Assembly: GCA_026713285.1 (NCBI GenBank)
Contig: JAPOOT010000166.1
Span: 1-29,166 of the forward strand
Direction: 5' to 3'
DNA: 29,166 bases
Source of the DNA: Gemmatimonadota bacterium
GTDB lineage: Bacteria > JAAXHH01
Under the pieces are notes generated by a model, which worked only from the letters and a program-made list of their open reading frames with translations, was not told the DNA's origin and searched no databases. A program made the translations under genes and the position numbers. Of the stretch, positions 8,223 to 15,904 are shown piece after piece; position 1 is the stretch's first letter; each line of letters begins with the position of its first letter.

Positions 8223-10259
8223 ATGAGCATACCGTCAGACAAAATCGATACGTCCTCGATCTGGTTCGACCACCAGACGCTGATCCGAAACGTGGATGTC
8301 CTGCTCACTGTGTACGACCAGTCGGCGCAAGGCGTACTGGACCTGGCGAATTCGGAGGGGTACTTCGAAGGGGTCGATCCCAATCTCCTGAAGTGGCCGC
8401 CCTCCCGGTCGCCGGAAGGGCCCATCGGACTGGAAGGCCTGGGTTACCGCGCCAAGCTGATCGGGGCGATTTACGAGGGGGTTCCCCGGCTTCGGGACCA
8501 GCGGATGGGCGAGGCCTACGACCAGTTCAGGCGGGTCGCCCCCGATTACTACCAGGCCGTGCAGCTCTACGCCCGCATAAGGGAACAGTTCCTGCGGACG
8601 GGACAGGGCGCGACCGCCCAGTTTCTCGAACTTTACCAGACCATCTATGTCGAGGAACTCCGGGCGAGTAACGTTATTACTCCGGACGAAGGCGAGGCCG
8701 CCCTGGCCGGGGCCAGGCTGTCCCGCGTGCCCCTGGCCCACGCCCAGCCCGTCGCCGAGAAACTCAAGGACATCGTACCGGAGGACGACCCGCTCTGGCA
8801 GGCGACGTACGAATGCGCGCTCAAGGGCAAGGAAACCCGTGCAACGCTGAGGGAGATATTTCACAACACGGCCCAGAATACGCTCGAATACCTGGCCGCC
8901 GGAGAACTGCTCGCCGTTCGCTTCAATACGTATACCAACTTCGCCTGGTTCGGTTGCGCGGTGTGGAAGATCATCAGCGACGCCGAACTGCTGGCCGAAT
9001 TCTGCCGCCGGCACGTACCGAGCAAGTACCTCCAGCGCAAGATCGACGGCATACAGGAGGATATCCTGCTCGGTCAGGCCATGATGGTGGAGTTCTTCCA
9101 GGCGCACCAGGAGAATCCCGCGCAACTCAAGCCGACGGGGTACTGGTACGGTCACCACTATACGAGCCTGACGCGGGACATGATAGACCTGGCCAACGGC
9201 CTCATGGAAAAATGCAACCTGGTCATCCACAGGATCAACCAGCACATGAAGAACGGAGAGGACGAGGCGAAGATCCCCGACGAACTCTCCTCCATGCTGG
9301 AGCCCATGGAGGTGCCTCAGCTGCTGGACCGAAGCGCCACGGGCCATTTCCTGGAGTATCCCCATGTGGGAAGGAACGCCAGGTATTCTCCGATTCAGCG
9401 CGCCACGAGGCTGGTCCGGTGGATCGGGGCATCCTGGCGGTATGTCCGCACCAAACTCGAGATCGAAGAGGAGGGGCTGGATGAGGAGGAAAAAATCGAG
9501 GCTGCGTGGCAGAACAGCCTGGCCTGGTCCGAGAAGACGCTGAAGATCTTCGGGATCACGGTCAAGGTGCACGTCGATCCGATGGTCGGCGAACTGGCCC
9601 GTGTGCTCAAGTTGCACGAGGGTCGTTACAAAGTCCTTTTCTTTCCCACCCACCAGAGCGTCTTCGATCATCCGGTCATGTACAAAGTGCTACAATCCCG
9701 CGTCCTGCTGGACGCCCTCGGCTGGGAGGACTCGCGTCCCTGCACCATCCTGTCCCGGTCGGGCCTGACCGAGTACGTTACGCTGCGCCTGGGGTCATGG
9801 AGCACGACGCTGTTCGGCGTGAACGCCGCCGAGTTCGACCGACTGCTCGAAGAAATCGACGGCTACGTGGTCCTGCCCCGCGCGGGGGATACCAACAACG
9901 CGACCCGGCGTTTCGCCGGACTGCTGGAAAAACGACCGGGCATCATCTATGCCGCGGGTACGACGGCGGCTTTCGACATCCAGTCCATCCCGCTGCAACA
10001 CGGCCTGTTCAGTAAGATCCCGCCCGACGTCGTGCTCATTCCCATGGCCTTCCGGGGGATACATTCCATCTGGCCCAAGTGTCCGAGGCGAAACATCAAG
10101 ATAAACCCGGGACTCGTCGAGGTCGTCGTGGCGCCGCCCATGATGGGAGAAACCACGCTGTTCCCGAGACGCCGGTCCCTCAGGCCCCAGATTGAACCTG
10201 CGGCGCTGTTTCAGGCCGTGCAAATCGTTCACCTGCTGAATCCGAATCATCGGCCGTAG
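8223..10259 (+). CDS. PlsC-type acyltransferase with long uncharacterised N-terminal region
   Basis: This is a 678-residue protein. Residues of about 455-678 look like a glycerolipid acyltransferase (PlsC/PlsB-like) domain. The catalytic H-x4-D box is HQSVFD (H477, D482), SRSGLTEYVTLRLGSW may correspond to block II, and VLIPMAFRG to block IV. The normal block III (F-P-E-G-T-R) is replaced by YAAGTTAAF at 576-584, losing the conserved Glu and Arg. Residues 1-450 are mostly charged and predicted helical, with no signal peptide or clear membrane helix; I do not recognise a domain there. It could acylate a lysophospholipid or another polar acceptor at the membrane. The ATG is preceded by TAAGAG with about seven bases of spacing. 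The nfeD-like gene begins about 40 bases downstream. Confidence 0.72.
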   Translation: MSIPSDKIDTSSIWFDHQTLIRNVDVLLTVYDQSAQGVLDLANSEGYFEGVDPNLLKWPPSRSPEGPIGLEGLGYRAKLIGAIYEGVPRLRDQRMGEAYDQFRRVAPDYYQAVQLYARIREQFLRTGQGATAQFLELYQTIYVEELRASNVITPDEGEAALAGARLSRVPLAHAQPVAEKLKDIVPEDDPLWQATYECALKGKETRATLREIFHNTAQNTLEYLAAGELLAVRFNTYTNFAWFGCAVWKIISDAELLAEFCRRHVPSKYLQRKIDGIQEDILLGQAMMVEFFQAHQENPAQLKPTGYWYGHHYTSLTRDMIDLANGLMEKCNLVIHRINQHMKNGEDEAKIPDELSSMLEPMEVPQLLDRSATGHFLEYPHVGRNARYSPIQRATRLVRWIGASWRYVRTKLEIEEEGLDEEEKIEAAWQNSLAWSEKTLKIFGITVKVHVDPMVGELARVLKLHEGRYKVLFFPTHQSVFDHPVMYKVLQSRVLLDALGWEDSRPCTILSRSGLTEYVTLRLGSWSTTLFGVNAAEFDRLLEEIDGYVVLPRAGDTNNATRRFAGLLEKRPGIIYAAGTTAAFDIQSIPLQHGLFSKIPPDVVLIPMAFRGIHSIWPKCPRRNIKINPGLVEVVVAPPMMGETTLFPRRRSLRPQIEPAALFQAVQIVHLLNPNHRP

Positions 10260-10298
10260 CCGCTGTTGATTCCGAACACAAACCCAACAGGCCGGATC

Positions 10299-11636
10299 AT
10301 GATGAAACCGTCACGAATCCTCTGCTGCATGCTGCTGGCCGTCACGCTGGCGTGGACCGAAGCGTCGGGGGCCGCGACCCGGGTCGACGTCATCAAGCTG
10401 ACAGGCCCGATCGGTCCGGTCAGCGTCCAGCACGTGTCCGCCGCGATAGAAAGAGCCGAAGACGACCGGTCGGAGTGCCTGGTGATCATGCTCGACACGC
10501 CCGGCGGCCTCCTCGAGTCCACGCAGATGATCATCAAGGACATGCTCGCGTCGAATGTGCCGGTCGTGGTCTACGTGGCGCCCAGCGGTGCGGGCGCCGG
10601 ATCGGCGGGCGTGTTCATCACCATGAGCGCCCACGTCGCGGCCATGGCGCCGGGAACGAGCATCGGGGCGGCCAGTCCGGTTGGCATTGGCGGCGCGGTG
10701 GCGGACTCGACCATGCAGGAAAAGATAGAGAACTTTTCCGTGAGCTACATCCGTTCCATCGCCGACAAGCACGGACGGAACGCGGACTGGGCGGAGCAGG
10801 CCGTAAGGAAGAGCGTGGCCCTGACCGACCGGGAAGCGGTAGAGCAGAACGTCGTGGACCTCAACGTCGCCACGCTGGATTCCCTGCTCGTTCAGATCGA
10901 CGGAACCGTCGTGGAAGTGAGGGAAGGCGAGCGGGTATTACGCACGAAGGACGCCGAGGTGCAGATCAGGGAAATGAACTGGAACCACCGGGTGCTGAAC
11001 GTGCTCTCCAATCCCAACATCGCCTACCTCCTGATGATGCTCGGTTTCTACGGGCTCATCTACGAGTTCATCAATCCCGGCGCCATATTCCCCGGCGTCG
11101 TGGGCGGCATGTGCGTCATCATAGGGCTCTTCGCCCTGCAGACGCTGCCCATCAACTACGCCGGGCTGCTGCTGCTCCTGCTGGGTCTCGGGCTTTTCGT
11201 GACGGAACTGTTTCTCGTCAGCGGCGGTCTGCTGACCGTGGGCGGCGCCGTCGCCTTCACGATCGGTTCGATGATGCTCATCGATTCGCCCTATCCCTAC
11301 CTGCGCATATCCCTGTACGCCATCATCCCGGCCGTGATCGCGACCGGGGCCTTCGTGTTGTTTGCCGTGGGCTACGCGCTGAAGGCCCAGAAGCGGCGCA
11401 CGACCACGGGCAGCCAGGGACTGATCGGCGAGACGGGACGCGCGCGCGCGGCCGTGGACGCCCGGAGCGGCAAGGTGTTCGTCCACGGCGAGTACTGGTT
11501 CGCGACGAGCGATGCGCCCATCACACCCGATACGCCGATTCGGGTCCTGAAGGTCAATGGTCTGCGATTGCAGGTAGAAAGCCTGGATTCAAACGCGGAC
11601 GCAACGAAACAAGGGGAGGACTCCCATGTGGTTTGA
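10299..11636 (+). CDS. NfeD family membrane-bound serine protease
   Basis: This long-form NfeD protein has 445 residues. An N-terminal signal peptide (about 1-25, ending ASGA) precedes a ClpP-like serine protease domain. S102 in GAGSAGVF and K157 in IADKHGRN are the probable catalytic Ser-Lys pair, and the conserved AAMAPGTSIGAASPV stretch follows the serine. Then come four to five membrane helices (about 250-370) and a C-terminal OB-fold domain with a TGRARAAV-like segment. Relatives cleave stomatin-type proteins at the membrane. The gene overlaps the slipin gene by 11 bases, the usual partner arrangement. ATG 10299 (followed directly by another ATG at 10302) was chosen over an upstream TTG at 10266 because it places the signal peptide at the N-terminus. 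Confidence 0.9.
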   Translation: MMKPSRILCCMLLAVTLAWTEASGAATRVDVIKLTGPIGPVSVQHVSAAIERAEDDRSECLVIMLDTPGGLLESTQMIIKDMLASNVPVVVYVAPSGAGAGSAGVFITMSAHVAAMAPGTSIGAASPVGIGGAVADSTMQEKIENFSVSYIRSIADKHGRNADWAEQAVRKSVALTDREAVEQNVVDLNVATLDSLLVQIDGTVVEVREGERVLRTKDAEVQIREMNWNHRVLNVLSNPNIAYLLMMLGFYGLIYEFINPGAIFPGVVGGMCVIIGLFALQTLPINYAGLLLLLLGLGLFVTELFLVSGGLLTVGGAVAFTIGSMMLIDSPYPYLRISLYAIIPAVIATGAFVLFAVGYALKAQKRRTTTGSQGLIGETGRARAAVDARSGKVFVHGEYWFATSDAPITPDTPIRVLKVNGLRLQVESLDSNADATKQGEDSHVV

Positions 11637-12468
11637 CGGATTTCCGCTGTCGACGATCGTAATCGTCCTGTTCCTCATCATCCTGTTCACGAACGCGGTC
11701 AAGATTCTGCGCGAGTACGAGCGGGGTGTGGTCTTCCGGCTGGGCCGCCTTTCCAAGGCCCTGATCGGCAAAAACGGACCGGGCATCGTGATCCTGATCC
11801 CCGGGGTCGACAAGATGGAGAAGGTGAGCCTGCGTACTGTGACCAAGGACGTGCCTTCCCAGGACGTGATCACCCGGGACAACGTGTCCATCAAGGTCAA
11901 CGCGGTGATCTACTTCCGTGTCTTGGACCCGGAAAGGGCAATCACCGAGGTGGAGGACTTCCTGCAGGCGACCCATCAACTGGCCCAGACTTCGCTGCGA
12001 AGCGTACTCGGGCAGGTGGAACTGGACGACCTCCTTTCCAACCGGGACAAGATCAACGAGGACCTGCAGGTGCTGCTGGACCAGCAGACCGAGCCATGGG
12101 GCATCAAGGTGTCCATGGTCGTCATCAAGAACGTCGATCTGCCCCTCGAGATGCAGCGGGCCATGGCCAAGCAGGCGGAAGCGGAACGGGAACGCCGGGC
12201 CAAGGTCATCAACGCACTGGGCGAGCAGCAGGCCGCGGAGAAACTGGCGGAAGCCGCCCATGTCATGGGCACCCATCCCGTAGCCATTCAGTTGCGTTAC
12301 TTGCAGACCCTGTCGGTCGTGGCGGCGGAGAACAACTCCACCACGCTGTTCCCCGTCCCCATCGATCTGTTCAAGCCCTTCGTGGACGCGTTGAAGCCAG
12401 CGGTTGCGGGCGGCGCGCCGGAGACTGATACCGATACGCCGGAGGGCCGCGGTCAGGAGGCAGGATAG
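11626..12468 (+). CDS. Slipin/stomatin-like SPFH domain protein
   Basis: This 280-residue prokaryotic stomatin has one N-terminal membrane helix (about 8-24), then the SPFH (band 7) domain with the typical opening REYERGVVFRLGRL. SVLGQVELDDLLSNRD and a KNVDLPLEMQRAMAKQAEAE stretch lead into a coiled-coil. The family forms large ring- or cage-like oligomers on membranes. The partner NfeD protease overlaps upstream, and such pairs are proposed to control membrane microdomains or membrane-protein quality. GGGGAGG stands six bases before the ATG, which fixes the start despite the overlap. The C-terminal 20 residues are rich in acidic residues and Thr and carry no recognisable motif. Confidence 0.92.
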   Translation: MWFDGFPLSTIVIVLFLIILFTNAVKILREYERGVVFRLGRLSKALIGKNGPGIVILIPGVDKMEKVSLRTVTKDVPSQDVITRDNVSIKVNAVIYFRVLDPERAITEVEDFLQATHQLAQTSLRSVLGQVELDDLLSNRDKINEDLQVLLDQQTEPWGIKVSMVVIKNVDLPLEMQRAMAKQAEAERERRAKVINALGEQQAAEKLAEAAHVMGTHPVAIQLRYLQTLSVVAAENNSTTLFPVPIDLFKPFVDALKPAVAGGAPETDTDTPEGRGQEAG

Positions 12469-12511
12469 CATACGAGATTCCCCGGCGGGATTTCGACTAA
12501 ATCGGTCAACG

Positions 12512-12517
12512 TATAAT
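12512..12517 (+). promoter_or_regulatory. Candidate -10 box ahead of radC
   Basis: A perfect TATAAT occurs 32 bases before the chosen radC ATG, which would give a leader of about 25 bases. No good -35 box is seen at 16-18 bases distance (TTTCGA at 12491-12496 is too close), so the support is limited to the -10 match and the position. Confidence 0.4.
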
Positions 12518-12548
12518 GGTTCGCCGACCAGGACAGAGGGAACATACG

Positions 12549-13247
12549 ATGACCGATATGCAGGGTATTACCCCGATCAAGGAATGGCCCGAAGACGAGA
12601 AACCCAGAGAGCGGTTGCTTAAGTACGGAATCCATACCCTTTCGGACACCGAACTGATCGCGCTGTTGCTGCGCACCGGGAACGGTACCGGGGGGAAGGA
12701 CGTCATTGACATATCCCGGGACCTGCTGCAGCATTTCGGGGGTCTGCGCCACCTCGCCACCCGGGAATTGAGCGAGTTGTGCCAGGTGTCGGGGGTAGGG
12801 CCCGTCAAGGCCGCCCAGATCGCCTCCGCCATCGAAATCGGCCGCCGGCTCGAAGCGCAGGACATGGACAAGAAGACCTTCGTCTCAAGTACCGACGTGG
12901 CGCGCTACTTCATGCCCAGACTCAGGGACCTGCGGAAAGAGATCTTCATGGTCCTGATGCTCGACGCGCGCAACTGCCTGATCCGCGGCGTGACCGTATC
13001 GGTGGGCAGTCTTACGGCGAGCATCGTCCATCCCCGCGAGGTGTTCAAGCCCGCCATCCTCGATTCGGCCGCGTCCGTGATATTCGTACACAACCATCCC
13101 AGCGGCGATCCAACCCCGAGCCAGGACGACCTCAAGATCACGGCCCAACTCGTGGACGCGGGCCAGATGATCGACATCAAGGTGCTGGATCACATCATCA
13201 TAGGCCGAAAATCCTTTACCAGCCTCGCCGGCAAAGGTTTAATATAG
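12549..13247 (+). CDS. radC: RadC family JAB domain protein
   Basis: This 232-residue RadC protein has an N-terminal helix-hairpin-helix region (CQVSGVGPVKAAQI near residue 80) followed by a JAB/MPN metalloprotease-like domain. The metal-binding JAMM motif is complete: a Glu in HPREVFKP, then H181-x-H183, S191 and D194 in HNHPSGDPTPSQDD. RadC was once linked to DNA repair, but that was later disputed; its biochemical role is still uncertain. The ATG at 12549 has GAGGG about eight bases upstream and gives the usual N-terminus. An earlier in-frame ATG at 12516 overlaps the TATAAT box and is less likely. The gene stands 80 bases after the slipin gene and is probably separately transcribed. Confidence 0.92.
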   Translation: MTDMQGITPIKEWPEDEKPRERLLKYGIHTLSDTELIALLLRTGNGTGGKDVIDISRDLLQHFGGLRHLATRELSELCQVSGVGPVKAAQIASAIEIGRRLEAQDMDKKTFVSSTDVARYFMPRLRDLRKEIFMVLMLDARNCLIRGVTVSVGSLTASIVHPREVFKPAILDSAASVIFVHNHPSGDPTPSQDDLKITAQLVDAGQMIDIKVLDHIIIGRKSFTSLAGKGLI

Positions 13248-13360
13248 CGGCGGAAGGGCGGGACGGCATCGGGCCGGCAACGCATCGCTACGAGCAGTAT
13301 GTGCGCGCTGCAGGGTTCAATAACGGTGGGACAGCGGAGCGGCGGCAAGGGGAGTAGACC

Positions 13361-14404
13361 GTGGAATCTGCTACAAAAGAAAGCATCAGGATAGGCTTCG
13401 TCGGCGCGGGATTCATGGGACAGGTGGTCCACCTGCCCAACTTCACGGAAATGGCCGGCTGCGAGGTCGTCGCCCTGGCCGACCGAAGGTCCGGTCTGGC
13501 GCGGCGGGTGGCAGACCGTTTCGGTGTGCCGAGGACCTGCGCGTCCCACGAGGAAATCTGCGCCGATCCCACGATAGACGCCTTGGTTCAGATCACGTCG
13601 GACGATGCCCACGCACCCGTTTCCATCGACGCATTGAACGCGGGCAAGCACGTATACGTCGAGAAACCCATGGCGACCAACCTGTCCGATGCGCGCCGCA
13701 TGGTCGAGGCCGCCGAACGCAACGGCAGGCAACTGCAGATCGGGTATATGAAACGCTTCGATACCGGCGTGGAGATGGCCCGTTCGATTATCGACGAGCT
13801 GCGTTCAACCGGAGAACTGGGGGCGATTACCCATGCGAGGGGCCATTGTTTCGCGGGTGACTGGGTCTGCAACGCCGGGACGGCGATAACAACGGACGAG
13901 ACCTATCCCGAAATCGAATCCCGGCCACCGGAGTGGCTGGAACAGGAACGAATCGGGGATATCTACAGCACAAACAACCTGTATTGCCACAACATCAACC
14001 TGTTGCGCTTCCTGCTGGGCGAGGTCCGGGACCTGAGGTTCGCGACGCTCGACGGTCCGACCAAACTGATGGTCTTCACCATGGACGGATATGACGCGGT
14101 GCTGGAACTGGGAAGGTTGTCGGCGAATTTCTGGGACGAGGGCGTCAAGGTGTATTTCGAGGACGGGTGGGTGGAGATCAGCACGCCGCCCCCGCTGCTC
14201 AAGAACGTGCCGGCCCGGGTCTCTGTCTACCGGGCGGGCGACATTCAGCAGCATGCCCAGCCGCAAGCGCCGCGGGACTGGGCGTTTCGCAGGGCGAATG
14301 CCCACTTTGTGTCGTGTATACGGTCCGGTGCTCCGGTCCGTTCTTCCGGAGCGGATTCGATCCGCGACCAGGAACTGCTGGAAGAAGCTTTCAGAAGGTT
14401 CTAA
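13361..14404 (+). CDS. Gfo/Idh/MocA family oxidoreductase
   Basis: This 347-residue NAD(P)-dependent dehydrogenase is of the glucose-fructose oxidoreductase/inositol dehydrogenase family. The Rossmann motif GFVGAGFMG lies at residues 12-20 and the family hallmark E101-K102-P103 in YVEKPMATN. The C-terminal alpha/beta domain (about 130-347) would bind a sugar, inositol or sugar-acid. The middle segment from 160 to 200 with CNAGTAITTDETYPE is not one I can link to a characterised subgroup. The GTG start is supported by AAGGGGAG seven bases upstream. No promoter is visible in the 113-base gap after radC. Its role could be linked to the sugar-acid-type genes at the left of the window, but it stands apart from them. 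Confidence 0.88.
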   Translation: MESATKESIRIGFVGAGFMGQVVHLPNFTEMAGCEVVALADRRSGLARRVADRFGVPRTCASHEEICADPTIDALVQITSDDAHAPVSIDALNAGKHVYVEKPMATNLSDARRMVEAAERNGRQLQIGYMKRFDTGVEMARSIIDELRSTGELGAITHARGHCFAGDWVCNAGTAITTDETYPEIESRPPEWLEQERIGDIYSTNNLYCHNINLLRFLLGEVRDLRFATLDGPTKLMVFTMDGYDAVLELGRLSANFWDEGVKVYFEDGWVEISTPPPLLKNVPARVSVYRAGDIQQHAQPQAPRDWAFRRANAHFVSCIRSGAPVRSSGADSIRDQELLEEAFRRF

Positions 14405-14606
14405 GCGCGTTCCGGCGTTGGTCCAGTCGCATTCGGGGATACCGGAAGTACTCGGGGTTCCGACCGAAGCGGACGCCCGGACCGACTTTGCCGCGGTGCC
14501 CGGAGCGGAGACCCAGACCGGAGGCCCGGGCCGGCCGTGCGCGGTACCTGGTTCCGGAGCCGCGGTACAAGAAGAACCGGAGAAACAACAAGGAGTACAT
14601 ACGCAG
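14405..14606. other. GC-rich spacer before prfB
   Basis: About 200 bases without a supported gene. The sequence is a run of short CCGGA/TCCGG-type words; a GTACC/GGTAC inverted repeat flanks GGTTCCGGAGCC near 14546-14572. No T-run and no promoter boxes could be recognised. AAGGAG at 14590-14595 is the probable ribosome binding site of prfB, at a longer than usual distance of 11 bases from the ATG. Confidence 0.4.
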
Positions 14607-15723
14607 ATGATGGAACCTTCCGAAATAAAGAATGAACTGGATGCATGCCGAAATCAACTGGCCTATCTCTGGAGGGGCCTTTGACATAGAAAATAGACAG
14701 GCGGAGACGGCCAGGCTCGAAGGCGTCACGGGCGAGCCGGATTTCTGGAACAACCAGGCCAGGGCCCAGGCGATCAGCAGGCAGATCAGCGACCACAAGA
14801 AGATCGTCGATGGGTGGAACGACATGGACAGCCAGGCCGAAGACCTGGAAACCCTGTTCGAAATGGCCGCCGAGGAAGACGACCGGGACGCATACGAAGA
14901 GATCGAAGACGGGGTCCGGTCGCTGCGGCGACTCCTGGAAACGGCGATGCTGCAAAGTATGCTGTCGGCCCCGGACGATACGAAGAACGCCATCGTTTCC
15001 ATACACCCCGGGGCGGGGGGAACGGAGTCCCAGGACTGGGCCGAGATGCTCATGCGCATGTACCTCCGCTGGATGGAATCCCGGGATTATTCCTTCGATA
15101 CGCTGGACCTGCAGCCGGGCGAGGAAGCCGGCATAAAGAGCGTTTCCATCGAAGTCTCCGGAGAATACGCCTACGGGTACCTCAAGGCGGAAGCCGGAGT
15201 CCACCGCCTCGTGCGCATCTCCCCCTTCGACTCGAACCACAGGCGGCACACCTCCTTCGCCTCGGTTTCCGTTTTGCCGGAAATCGATGATCCGGGCGAT
15301 ATCGATCTCAACGAGGCGGACCTGGAGATCGACGTCTACCGGGCAAGCGGCGCCGGGGGCCAGCACGTGAACAAGACTTCCTCGGCCGTACGGGTTACGC
15401 ACAGGCCCTCCGGCATAGTCGTTCAATGCCAGTCGGAGCGATCCCAGCACCGCAACCGGGAAAGCGCCATGAAGGTGCTGATGTCCCGCCTGTACCAGCA
15501 GCGGCAGGAGGCGATCCGGGAAAAAAGGGAGCGCCTCGAAGGCGACAAGAAGGAGATCGCGTGGGGCAGCCAGATCCGTTCCTACGTGTTCCACCCCTAC
15601 ACCATGGTGAAAGATCATCGAACCGGTACGGAAATCGGAAACATCCAGTCCGTGATGAACGGCGGCATCGACACGTTCATCGAGGCTTACCTGCGTCACG
15701 GAGATCCCGCGAAAAGCACGTAA
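14607..15723 (+). CDS. prfB: Peptide chain release factor 2 (programmed +1 frameshift)
   Basis: Release factor 2 recognises UGA and UAA stop codons and triggers peptide release on the ribosome. The gene is split over two frames. Codons 1-25 start at ATG 14607 and end at an in-frame TGA (14682-14684). Translation continues in the +1 frame from GAC 14683 to TAA 15721-15723, giving 371 residues. The stop-codon recognition tripeptide SPF is at 205-207 and the catalytic GGQ at 250-252, the same numbers as in Escherichia coli RF2, which supports the shift and the chosen start. The frameshift makes RF2 control its own level: low RF2 lets the ribosome slip past the UGA. An automatic caller is likely to start the gene at ATG 14632, which gives a wrong N-terminus. 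Confidence 0.95.
14671..14685 (+). promoter_or_regulatory. prfB programmed +1 frameshift element
   Basis: An internal Shine-Dalgarno-like GGAGG (14671-14675) lies three bases before the slippery CTT (14679-14681), which is followed by TGA and then C. This is the classical RF2 autoregulatory layout: anti-SD pairing, CUU slipping to UUU, and a slowly decoded UGA-C stop. Confidence 0.95.
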
Positions 15724-15726
15724 TCC

Positions 15727-15772
15727 ACTCCCGGAGTCCACCGTTCCGCACCCTGTCCGGGAAGTCCTTTTT
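15727..15772 (+). terminator. Candidate intrinsic terminator of prfB
   Basis: The arms ACTCCCGGA (15727-15735) and TCCGGGAAGT (15756-15765) can form nine pairs with one bulged A. The loop is 20 bases. Five T (15768-15772) follow after two more bases. The stem is modest, but the position just after the prfB stop and just before the next promoter supports it. Confidence 0.5.
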
Positions 15773-15774
15773 GG

Positions 15775-15803
15775 TTGACAGGATGCGCCGGCCCGCCTAT
15801 ATT
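15775..15803 (+). promoter_or_regulatory. Strong sigma70-type promoter for lysS
   Basis: A perfect TTGACA (15775-15780) and TATATT (15798-15803) are separated by 17 bases. Transcription would begin near 15810, leaving a leader of about 95 bases before the lysS GTG. It probably drives much of the same-strand cluster to the right. Confidence 0.75.
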
Positions 15804-15904
15804 CCGATACCCGTCCGACCGCTATGCCGACGGCGCTTCGAACTGACCGCTCACCGCCCATTCAGGGAATCACCACCCATCTTAAAGTCCTTCGGAGCAA
15901 ACGG

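Noticed and set aside
14632..14682. ATG 14632 as the start of a non-frameshifted prfB
   Set aside because: The resulting N-terminus does not fit RF2, while the zero-frame peptide plus the classical shift site does.
14401..15861. Long minus-strand open frame of 486 codons opposite prfB
   Set aside because: It mirrors the codon pattern of prfB, has no recognisable domain and covers the spacer, terminator and promoter.
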